Shown: positions 13,307 to 18,940 of the stretch, one piece after another
Numbering within the stretch: position 1 is the stretch's first letter
Layout of the letters: the number at the start of each line of letters is the position of its first letter
The notes under the pieces: generated by a model
Told to the model about the DNA's origin: nothing
Databases searched by the model: none
Seen by the model: the letters and a program-made list of their open reading frames with translations, nothing else
Translations under genes and position numbers: made by a program
NCBI GenBank assembly: GCA_016234305.1
Contig: JACRFM010000065.1
Coordinates: 1-18,940, forward strand
Direction: 5' to 3'
Source: Candidatus Kerfeldbacteria bacterium
Lineage (GTDB): Bacteria; Patescibacteriota; Patescibacteriia; Veblenbacterales; UBA10138
Length of the DNA: 18,940 nucleotides

Positions 13307-14515
13307 ATGAACAAACTAAGAATTTCCCAGCGTGTTAGCCAGGTAATCCATTCACCTATCAGAAAATTCCTGCCGCTGGTGCTTAAAGCCGAAGCTAAGG
13401 GGATTGAAGTGCTCAAAATAAACGTGGGCGACCCAGACATAGAACCATCACCCAAATTTTGGCAAGCTTTAAAAAAATTTCCGCCCCAAAATTTAGGTTA
13501 TGCCCCCTCGCCCGGCATTGCTGAACACACCCGCGCTTGGCAAAAATACTACACCCACTTCGGGCTTAAATTAAAACCGGAAAATATTATACCCACTGTT
13601 GGTTGCGCCGAAGCGATGCTGTTTTCTCTGTTGGTAACTACTGACCCGGGTGATGAAATTATTGTCTTTGAACCGCTTTATTCCAGCTATAAAGGCTTCG
13701 CGGCCGTCTGCAATATCAAACTGGTACCAATCACACTGCGGGTGGACAGCGGCTTTGCTCTACCCAATGAACAAACGATTGCTAAAAAAATAACCAGCCG
13801 AACCAAGGCCATAGTGGTGGTAAATCCCAATAATCCCACCGGCACAATTCTAACCAGCCGGGAAATTACCAGGCTTATTAATTTAGCCGTAAAACACCAC
13901 CTCTTTATTATCACTGATGAAACTTATCGGGAAATAATTTTTAAAGGGCGACCAGGCTCATTGCTGCAGATAACCAGAGCCAGACAACAAATGATACTGG
14001 TGGACAGCGCCTCCAAAAGATTCTCCTGTCCGGGCGCGCGGATTGGCTGTTTGGTCAGTTATAACCCGGCTATTATGGCGGCGGCCCTTAAACTGGCGAT
14101 GGTGCGCTTATCAGCGCCGACCTTGGAACAATACGGACTTATTCCTTTGCTCAATAACCCGCGCGCTTTTACCCGTACCATTACTCGCGAATACAAAAAA
14201 CGCCGCGGCGCGGTTATAAAAGGCCTGCGCCAAATACCCGGGGTAACTTGCTACCAGCCGCAAGGCGCTTTTTATTTAATAGCCAAATTACCTGTAAAAA
14301 ATACGGAAGATTTCATAACCTTCCTGCTGACGAGTTTTCAGGACAAAAAACAAACCATTCTGGTCACGCCAGCGGAAGATTTTTACATAACAGAGGGGCT
14401 GGGGCGCAATGAAATTCGGATTGCTTACGTGCTGGACACTAAAAAACTTACCCGCGCCATGATTTTACTGAAAAAAGGACTGGCTGAGTATCAAACCAGG
14501 CGACAATCTTCATAA
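13307..14515 (+). CDS. Class I PLP-dependent aminotransferase, aspartate-type
   Basis: 402 residues, fold type I. Visible active-site elements: NVGDPDIEPS near the N-terminus, NPNNPTG (173-179) with cofactor-contacting Asn176, ITDETYRE with Asp204 and Tyr207, the Schiff-base Lys237 in DSASKRFSCPGARIG with Arg245, and substrate-carboxylate Arg371 in NEIRIAY. This set fits aspartate or broad-specificity aminotransferases; the exact substrate cannot be read from sequence. The PEP carboxylase gene 180 bases downstream would supply oxaloacetate, so oxaloacetate plus glutamate to aspartate is the most economical role. Full length and intact. Confidence 0.92.
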   Translation: MNKLRISQRVSQVIHSPIRKFLPLVLKAEAKGIEVLKINVGDPDIEPSPKFWQALKKFPPQNLGYAPSPGIAEHTRAWQKYYTHFGLKLKPENIIPTVGCAEAMLFSLLVTTDPGDEIIVFEPLYSSYKGFAAVCNIKLVPITLRVDSGFALPNEQTIAKKITSRTKAIVVVNPNNPTGTILTSREITRLINLAVKHHLFIITDETYREIIFKGRPGSLLQITRARQQMILVDSASKRFSCPGARIGCLVSYNPAIMAAALKLAMVRLSAPTLEQYGLIPLLNNPRAFTRTITREYKKRRGAVIKGLRQIPGVTCYQPQGAFYLIAKLPVKNTEDFITFLLTSFQDKKQTILVTPAEDFYITEGLGRNEIRIAYVLDTKKLTRAMILLKKGLAEYQTRRQSS

Positions 14516-14695
14516 AAATATTTATCTACCCACCATGCCCAGTACCACCAATCTGCCACGCCTAGGCGGGGCAAGCCAAACAATTCAATACTCTCCATAA
14601 ATAATTGGGCTACTATCACTATGCTACCAAATCACTTAGACAAACTTTCGCTTTACTTGTTTGCGGGGCAACGGGTGAAGTTGTGGTAACTGGAT

Positions 14696-16201
14696 ATGAA
14701 ACGCCACATACCGGCTACCATGGCCACTCAACACCCTGACAACGCCGGCGCGCCTTATTGGGAAAAAGACGGCGACGGTTTTATTTCCACTCAAGAAGAA
14801 GTGGCTGAATGCTTTTCGGCCTGGCACGACCTTGATTGCCAGGAATTTATGTGGGACTGGGAAGGCAAGCACGTGGACGAGGGCATAATTGATAAATTAT
14901 TTCATAACCACTACGCCTATTTTAAAAAAGAACAACTGGGGCGTAACCGTTTTTTGACTTTTCGCATACCTAACACCTGGCACGAACGCGGCTACAGCTT
15001 GGCGCGGGCGTTTATGGGCATACTGACAGCGGCCAGATTTGCCCGTGACCTTAATTTGCATACTCCGCCCTTGTTTGAAGTTATTTTGCCCTTAACTGAA
15101 AAAGCGGAAAACATTATTACTGTCCAAAAAATGTTCAGCCGGCTGGCCAACTTCACCAATAAATTATTTCACGAACCGGGAGCTTTAAATTATCTTAATG
15201 TTCTGCCCTTGCTGGAGGGAATTGATACGCTCACCAGCTCTCATCAGCTGTTAACGCGTTACCTTAAACTCCACCAAAAAACCTACCACTCTAAACCGTC
15301 CTACTTAAGACCGCATATTGCCCGCAGCGATCCGGCTTTGGCAGCTGGCCTGATACCGGCGGTAGTGGCCGGCAAATTAGCTTTATCTGAATATTATCGT
15401 TTTGGCCGCGAACATAATATAAAAATTTATCCGGCCATTGGTGTAGGTTTGCTGCCTTTCCGGGGAGGTTTATCACCGCAATCCCTAGACAACTTTTTTC
15501 ACGAATACGGCGGTATTCGCACAGTTTATATTCAATCGGCTTTCCGTTATGATTTCCCCTTGCCAACTGTTAAACAGGCCATCCGAAAATTAAACCAGAG
15601 ATTGCCACAAACCAAGGCTCACCCATACAGCCCGGCAGCGGCCCGGGAGATTACTCTTATTTGCCAGAAATTAGCGCCGATTTATCGCCGCTCAGTCGCC
15701 CGCCTTGCCGACACTATCAACGAACTGGCCAAATTCGTGCCGGCGCGGCGCGAACGCAAACTGCATATCGGGCTCCTGGGCTACTCCCGGGAACTGGGAC
15801 GTAAACGTTTACCGCGGGCCATTCCCTTTACAGCCGTACTCTACTCTTTGGGTATACCGCCGGAATTCATTGGCAGCGGACGCGGTCTTAAATTACTGGT
15901 CTCAAAAAATATAAAAGTGGAAAAGTACTATCTTAATATCCGCCAGGACCTGGAGCTGGCCGGACAATATCTTAATAAAGGTAATTTGTTTACTTTGGCT
16001 AAGTCGAGTCGCGTCTGGCAGGACATTTGGGATGATGTGACGCTGGTGGAAAAATACTTTAACCTTAACCTGGGGCCGCGTCATAAACCTGACTTAGCCC
16101 ATAACCAATTGTCCTACGAAATGCTACTAGCCTGGCGCAAGCGTCAAAATTTAACCAGCTATATTACTGAATCAGCCAAACTTAGGCATAGTTTGGGTTA
16201 A
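14696..16201 (+). CDS. ppcA: Phosphoenolpyruvate carboxylase, archaeal type
   Basis: 501 residues, the length of archaeal-type PEPC (about 480-530) and about half that of the common bacterial enzyme. It forms oxaloacetate from PEP and bicarbonate. Diagnostic parts are the N-terminus RHIPATMATQHPDNAG, the MWDWEGKHVDEG segment (about 53-64), a SYLRPHIARSDPALA region and the glycine-rich IGSGRGLKLL near 416-425. This form is typical of archaea, with scattered bacterial cases such as clostridia and Leuconostoc; its presence in a CPR-like contig suggests horizontal acquisition in the lineage. The 180 bases before it hold no clear promoter, so it may be read through from the aminotransferase gene. 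Confidence 0.92.
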   Translation: MKRHIPATMATQHPDNAGAPYWEKDGDGFISTQEEVAECFSAWHDLDCQEFMWDWEGKHVDEGIIDKLFHNHYAYFKKEQLGRNRFLTFRIPNTWHERGYSLARAFMGILTAARFARDLNLHTPPLFEVILPLTEKAENIITVQKMFSRLANFTNKLFHEPGALNYLNVLPLLEGIDTLTSSHQLLTRYLKLHQKTYHSKPSYLRPHIARSDPALAAGLIPAVVAGKLALSEYYRFGREHNIKIYPAIGVGLLPFRGGLSPQSLDNFFHEYGGIRTVYIQSAFRYDFPLPTVKQAIRKLNQRLPQTKAHPYSPAAAREITLICQKLAPIYRRSVARLADTINELAKFVPARRERKLHIGLLGYSRELGRKRLPRAIPFTAVLYSLGIPPEFIGSGRGLKLLVSKNIKVEKYYLNIRQDLELAGQYLNKGNLFTLAKSSRVWQDIWDDVTLVEKYFNLNLGPRHKPDLAHNQLSYEMLLAWRKRQNLTSYITESAKLRHSLG

Positions 16202-16284
16202 TTAAATCCACCCGACCATTAAGCTATCGTGGTTGTATAAGCTAGCGGTGAATTTTGCTTAAGAAATAAATCTAAGTATAAAAA

Positions 16285-16325
16285 TTTCACCCCGATGTTC
16301 CGCCAATCGGCGGGTCGGGGTGAAA
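16285..16325 (-). terminator. Strong hairpin terminator between convergent genes
   Basis: TTTCACCCCGA (16285-16295) pairs with TCGGGGTGAAA (16315-16325), with an inner CCGCC/GGCGG stem. On the minus strand it is followed by AAATTTTTATA, so it serves mainly the secreted-protein gene; on the plus strand no T-run follows, though the hairpin may also slow readthrough from ppcA. Confidence 0.8.
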
Positions 16326-16368
16326 AACTGGTTAGTTGTAAGCTGATAAATCAGCTTTATTAAATTGT

Positions 16369-16776
16369 TTACTTTACAACTGCAGCCGCGCGGTCAGCTT
16401 GATACTGGTCACGAGCCGCCTTAGTGGCCGCCTGCTTGGCAGTGCGAGCAGCTTTAACCGCCGCTTGATAAGTAGTCCGGGCAGTTTTAGCCTCGTCCTT
16501 TGACTTATCAGCCTTGGCCTTAGCTAGATCGGTCTTTAGCTGAGTCCCGGCCGCTTTCAAAGCGACTTTATAAGTATCACCGGCAGCTTTAACAGCCTGT
16601 ACCATTTTATCTTTGGCGGTCTTAAGCGCAACCCAGTTATACTTTACTTTTTGCTCTTGTTTAACTGGTGATGTGGCAGTATCAGATTTATCAGTGGTCG
16701 CGGCCAAAACCGGTACCGTGGTGAACAGAACTGCCAACCCTAAGGTTAAACCAGCCAATTTATTCATTTTTTTCAT
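16369..16776 (-). CDS. Small secreted Ala/Lys-rich helical protein
   Basis: 135 residues, family not recognised. A clear Sec signal peptide (MKKMNKLAGLTLGLAVLF, cleavage likely after VLA at residue 25) leads to a mature part of about 110 residues made almost wholly of Ala, Lys, Thr, Asp and Gln. Repeats such as KAAGDTYKVALKAAG and YQAAVKAARTAKQAATKAA predict one long amphipathic helix or coiled coil. Such low-complexity exported helices are common in CPR and could coat the envelope or bind nucleic acid or polyanions; this is speculation. It is convergent to ppcA. Met4 is an alternative start. TATAAT on the minus strand at 16781-16786 is too close to the ATG to be its -10. Confidence 0.8.
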   Translation of the reverse strand: MKKMNKLAGLTLGLAVLFTTVPVLAATTDKSDTATSPVKQEQKVKYNWVALKTAKDKMVQAVKAAGDTYKVALKAAGTQLKTDLAKAKADKSKDEAKTARTTYQAAVKAARTAKQAATKAARDQYQADRAAAVVK

Positions 16777-16897
16777 AGTTATTATAAAGATAGTTAATTA
16801 TTAAATCTTATCGACCTAACCATTACTACGCTTGCCTTCCAAAAATTATTTCAAACTATCGCCGCCCTAACAAATTTTTGGTAAACTTATGTAAGTT

Positions 16898-17248
16898 ATG
16901 ACCAAACAACTGATGAACCCTACGCTGCCCAATGAAGGCATAGAACTTCTGTATACGGCCGACTGCCCCAACTGGCATGAGGCTTTGATTAATCTACAAC
17001 AAGCGCTCCGGGAATTAAAAATCGACGACGAACCCAAATTAATAAAGCTGGAAACCTTGGAACAAGCGCGTCTCTATAACTTCTTTGCTTCACCGACTAT
17101 TCACATCCATGGCGTTGATATTGACCGCCAGGGCCGCCGCACCGGAAAACGGGGCTTAGGCGACGGGCGGCCCTACTGGTACAAAAAACAGACTTATCTG
17201 GCGCCGCCAGTGGAATTTATTAAACAAGGAATTCAGGAACTTTACTGA
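16898..17248 (+). CDS. Thioredoxin-fold-like conserved protein with a single Cys
   Basis: 116 residues. It begins with a beta strand (IELLYTADCPNWHEAL) ending in a CPNW motif at Cys23, followed by a helix, and later SPTIHIHGVDID with a proline (Pro66) at the place of the thioredoxin cis-Pro. The end APPVEFIKQGIQ resembles small thioredoxin-like proteins of unknown function. The second Cys of a CxxC pair is replaced by Trp26, so classic dithiol exchange is not possible; a one-Cys or structural role is more likely. The gene is monocistronic as far as visible, 78 bases before pilT. No Shine-Dalgarno. Confidence 0.72.
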   Translation: MTKQLMNPTLPNEGIELLYTADCPNWHEALINLQQALRELKIDDEPKLIKLETLEQARLYNFFASPTIHIHGVDIDRQGRRTGKRGLGDGRPYWYKKQTYLAPPVEFIKQGIQELY

Positions 17249-17276
17249 GGCATAGCCTAAACTCCTACTTTTTGGC

Positions 17277-17282
17277 TATAAT
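17277..17282 (+). promoter_or_regulatory. pilT -10 element
   Basis: TATAAT preceded by GGC, 44 bases before the pilT ATG, the same spacing and context as at 8607-8612. No clear -35. Confidence 0.5.
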
Positions 17283-17326
17283 TAGTTTATCAATTCCGTT
17301 TTAGTGACTAATCAATAAACAAACCT

Positions 17327-18364
17327 ATGACTATTGAAACTCTGCTTAGTGAAGCTGCCAGTTTAAACGCCTCTGACCTGCACTTGGTAGTCGGCAAAGC
17401 GCCGGTGGTCAGGCTGGATGGCATACTTAAAGACCTTAATTATCCGGCTTTGACTAATAAAAAATTAAGCGAACTGCTGGAACCAATTCTACCGCCTAAA
17501 CTTAAAGAAAAATTCCTAGCCGAACGGGAGCTTGATACTTCTTACGAGCTTAAAGACGGCACTCGTTTCCGCCTTAACTTGCACTTTGAAAAAGACAATC
17601 CCGGCCTGGTCGGCCGGGTAATCCCCACCAAAATTCCCACTATGGCCGAAGTCAGCATGCCGCCGATAGTTTACGACTTAATCCGGCTGGACTATGGCCT
17701 GATACTCGTAACCGGCCCGACCGGCTGCGGCAAGTCAACCACCCTGGCGGCCATTATTGAACAAATCAATAATGAGCGCTCCTTAAATATCATTACCCTG
17801 GAAGATCCGATTGAATTTGTGTTCACACCTAAGCAAAGTATTATTATTCAGCGCCAGCTGGGCACTGATATGTTGTCGTTCGCCGATGGTTTAAAACACG
17901 TCTTGCGGCAAGACCCCAACGTAATCATGGTTGGTGAAATGCGCGATATTGAAACTATCGCCGCCACCATAACTTTGGCGGAAACCGGCCATTTGGTGCT
18001 GGCCACTCTTCACACTAACAATGCCGCCGAAACGCTGGACCGCATTGTTGACACTTTCCCGCCTCACCAGCAAAATCAAATCCGAATGCAATTATCATCG
18101 TCCTTAAGAGGAGTAATCTCGCAACGACTACTGCCCAAAGTGGGTGGCGGAAGAACCTCGGCCCGGGAAATCTTACTCAACAATCCGGCAGTGGCCAACT
18201 TAATTCGCGAAAATAAAGTCACCCAAATTAAATCAGTCATTCAAACCAGCGCCGAACAAGGTATGATAACCATGGACCACCATATTCGCGAATTATGGCG
18301 CTCAGGACAAATCAGCCAAGCTACGGCTGAAGCTCATGTCACCTCGCTTGATGTACTGCGTTAA
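17327..18364 (+). CDS. pilT: Type IV pilus retraction ATPase PilT
   Basis: 345 residues, the standard PilT length. The N-terminal PAS-like domain (about 1-100, SDLHLVVGKAPVVRLDG) leads to the hexameric ATPase core: Walker A GPTGCGKS (130-137), Asp box ITLEDPIEF (156-164), Walker B VIMVGEMRD (199-207) and His box TGHLVLATLHTNNA (220-233). The C-terminal motif AVANLIRE (288-295) corresponds to the AIRNLIRE signature that separates PilT from the extension ATPase PilB. It powers pilus retraction for motility, attachment or DNA uptake. No pilin or pilB gene is in the window, so pili must be encoded elsewhere. Confidence 0.95.
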   Translation: MTIETLLSEAASLNASDLHLVVGKAPVVRLDGILKDLNYPALTNKKLSELLEPILPPKLKEKFLAERELDTSYELKDGTRFRLNLHFEKDNPGLVGRVIPTKIPTMAEVSMPPIVYDLIRLDYGLILVTGPTGCGKSTTLAAIIEQINNERSLNIITLEDPIEFVFTPKQSIIIQRQLGTDMLSFADGLKHVLRQDPNVIMVGEMRDIETIAATITLAETGHLVLATLHTNNAAETLDRIVDTFPPHQQNQIRMQLSSSLRGVISQRLLPKVGGGRTSAREILLNNPAVANLIRENKVTQIKSVIQTSAEQGMITMDHHIRELWRSGQISQATAEAHVTSLDVLR

Positions 18365-18395
18365 ATTATTATCAACCCATTCCTGGATAAAAACC

Positions 18396-18424
18396 TTGAA
18401 CATCCTCTAGTCTTGTGTTAATGT
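18396..18424 (+). promoter_or_regulatory. Candidate promoter upstream of the MITE and tRNA-Arg(UCG)
   Basis: TTGAAC (18396-18401), a spacer of 17, TAATGT (18419-18424) with extended TGT, the same layout as the tRNA-His promoter. The next gene downstream is tRNA-Arg(UCG), but the MITE at 18460-18600 lies between them. Confidence 0.45.
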
Positions 18425-18459
18425 GTTTGTGCTTTACCCAGAACCTAGTTTAACAAAGT

Positions 18460-18600
18460 TAGGACTTACGCACTTGGTGTCGCTCCGATCGGCGAGCCGA
18501 AATTCAGACTTAAAGATTAAGGAAATTCTGTCTTCCCCCCGCTGGCCAGCGGGGGGAAGGACATAAAAGGCTGATAACTATTTCAAACGCGTAAGTCCTA
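18460..18600. mobile_element. MITE, 141 bp, with 5-bp target duplication
   Basis: Terminal inverted repeats TAGGACTTACGC (18460-18471) and GCGTAAGTCCTA (18589-18600) are exact over 12 bp. The element is flanked by the direct repeat AAAGT at 18455-18459 and 18601-18605, a 5-bp target-site duplication. It has no coding capacity. The interior holds a perfect palindrome of at least 26 bp (half TTCCCCCCGCTGG) and a TCGGC/GCCGA hairpin. The GACTTACGCA-like end resembles termini of several IS families (from memory), so it may be moved in trans by an IS not present here. Confidence 0.82.
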
Positions 18601-18665
18601 AAAGTAATTTTTGTCCTCGCGTGCCCGTGCCCTCACAAGTGAAATGTCTGCTCGCCATTACTTAA

Positions 18666-18737
18666 GCCCCCATAGCTCAATGGATAGAGCACTAGTCTTC
18701 GGAACTAGGAATGGCGGTTCGAATCCGTCTGGGGGCA
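18666..18737 (+). tRNA. tRNA-Arg(UCG)
   Basis: Acceptor GCCCCCA with TGGGGGC, D stem GCTC/GAGC, anticodon stem CTAGT/ACTAG around CTTCGGA (anticodon TCG), T arm GGCGGTTCGAATCCGTC. Discriminator A, no encoded CCA. Confidence 0.95.
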
Positions 18738-18762
18738 AATAATCAGTTCCTGATTCAGAGCC

Positions 18763-18798
18763 ATTAGTCTTTAGTTCAACTATCAACTGACGACTAAT
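18763..18798. repeat. Stem-loop between tRNA-Arg and the tRNA-like repeats
   Basis: ATTAGTC (18763-18769) and AGTT (18773-18776) pair with AACT (18785-18788) and GACTAAT (18792-18798). No T-run follows, so an intrinsic terminator is not supported; it may be a processing signal or a minor repeat. Confidence 0.4.
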
Positions 18799-18810
18799 AA
18801 CTATGAATTG

Positions 18811-18850
18811 TCACGGGTCCGTAGCTCAATCGGTAGAGCAGTCCGCCTGA
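18811..18850 (+). repeat. 40-bp tRNA-derived direct repeat, copy 1
   Basis: Exactly identical to 18901-18940, 90 bases apart. It covers TCAC plus the first 36 bases of the tRNA-like fragment. Confidence 0.93.
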
Positions 18851-18866
18851 GGCGGATTGGTTGCAG
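18815..18866 (+). pseudogene. Truncated tRNA 5' part (tRNA-like fragment)
   Basis: Acceptor 5' strand GGGTCCG, TA, D arm GCTC-AATCGGTA-GAGC, anticodon arm GTCCG-CCTGAGG-CGGAT, variable bases and the first four T-stem bases GCAG are present; then similarity to a tRNA stops. No GGTTCGAATCC-type T loop and no matching CGGACCC acceptor 3' strand follow. The anticodon position would read TGA but position 33 is C in place of the near-universal T, so I do not assign an amino acid. Probably a broken or duplicated tRNA. Confidence 0.55.
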
Positions 18867-18900
18867 ATTATTAAACAATACTTAACATAAAGTGGTTCAT

Positions 18901-18940
18901 TCACGGGTCCGTAGCTCAATCGGTAGAGCAGTCCGCCTGA
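18901..18940 (+). repeat. 40-bp tRNA-derived direct repeat, copy 2 (contig end)
   Basis: Identical to 18811-18850 up to the last base of the window. It may be the start of an intact tRNA, the next unit of a tandem array, or an assembly artefact; the sequence stops in the middle of the palindrome around CCGCCTGAGGCGG. Confidence 0.9.

Noticed and set aside
18815..18866. Functional tRNA-Ser(UGA).
   Set aside because: No T33, no long variable arm, no T loop and no acceptor 3' strand.

Overview
The window looks like a complete 18.9 kb contig from an uncultivated bacterium, most likely a Patescibacteria/CPR member of Parcubacteria type. Reasons: compact coding, several starts without a clear Shine-Dalgarno, a short lspA and a DksA/TraR-type zinc-finger gene that overlap, a DUF3048 envelope protein, a single divergent Xer-like recombinase, and PilT. 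TGA is used as a stop (lspA, the recombinase, abiEi), so the UGA-glycine code of Gracilibacteria/SR1 is not in use. Phylum placement is inference. Both contig ends lie inside repeats (a 118-bp repeat on the left, a 40-bp tRNA-derived repeat on the right), as expected where a short-read assembly breaks.

Left part (1-7310), minus strand: a repeat-rich 0.6-kb end, then comM, a palindromic repeat, lspA, a dksA/traR-like gene, a stand-alone structured RNA gene of about 360 nt with its own promoter and terminator, a pair of perfect DnaA boxes, then pnp, a NYN-domain nuclease gene and rpsO. rpsO and pnp both have structured leaders, suggesting the post-transcriptional control known for these genes elsewhere.

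Middle (7363-10213), plus strand: a tyrosine recombinase with two altered catalytic positions, tRNA-Arg(UCU), a membrane-anchored DUF3048 protein and tRNA-His(GUG) with its terminator.

Accessory region (10214-13198): an AbiEi/AbiEii (type IV toxin-antitoxin) operon lies between two imperfect copies of the tRNA-His 3' end plus terminator, which looks like an island inserted at this tRNA. Directly after the second copy comes a second toxin-antitoxin pair, a helix-turn-helix protein with a Doc-type Fic toxin, whose promoter is built into nested palindromes. The two systems form a small defence or stability hotspot.

Right part (13307-18940), mostly plus strand: a class I aminotransferase followed by an archaeal-type PEP carboxylase (a plausible PEP to oxaloacetate to aspartate route), a small secreted Ala/Lys-rich helical protein on the minus strand, a thioredoxin-fold-like protein, pilT, a 141-bp MITE with 12-bp terminal inverted repeats and a 5-bp target duplication, tRNA-Arg(UCG), and two partial copies of a tRNA 5' half.
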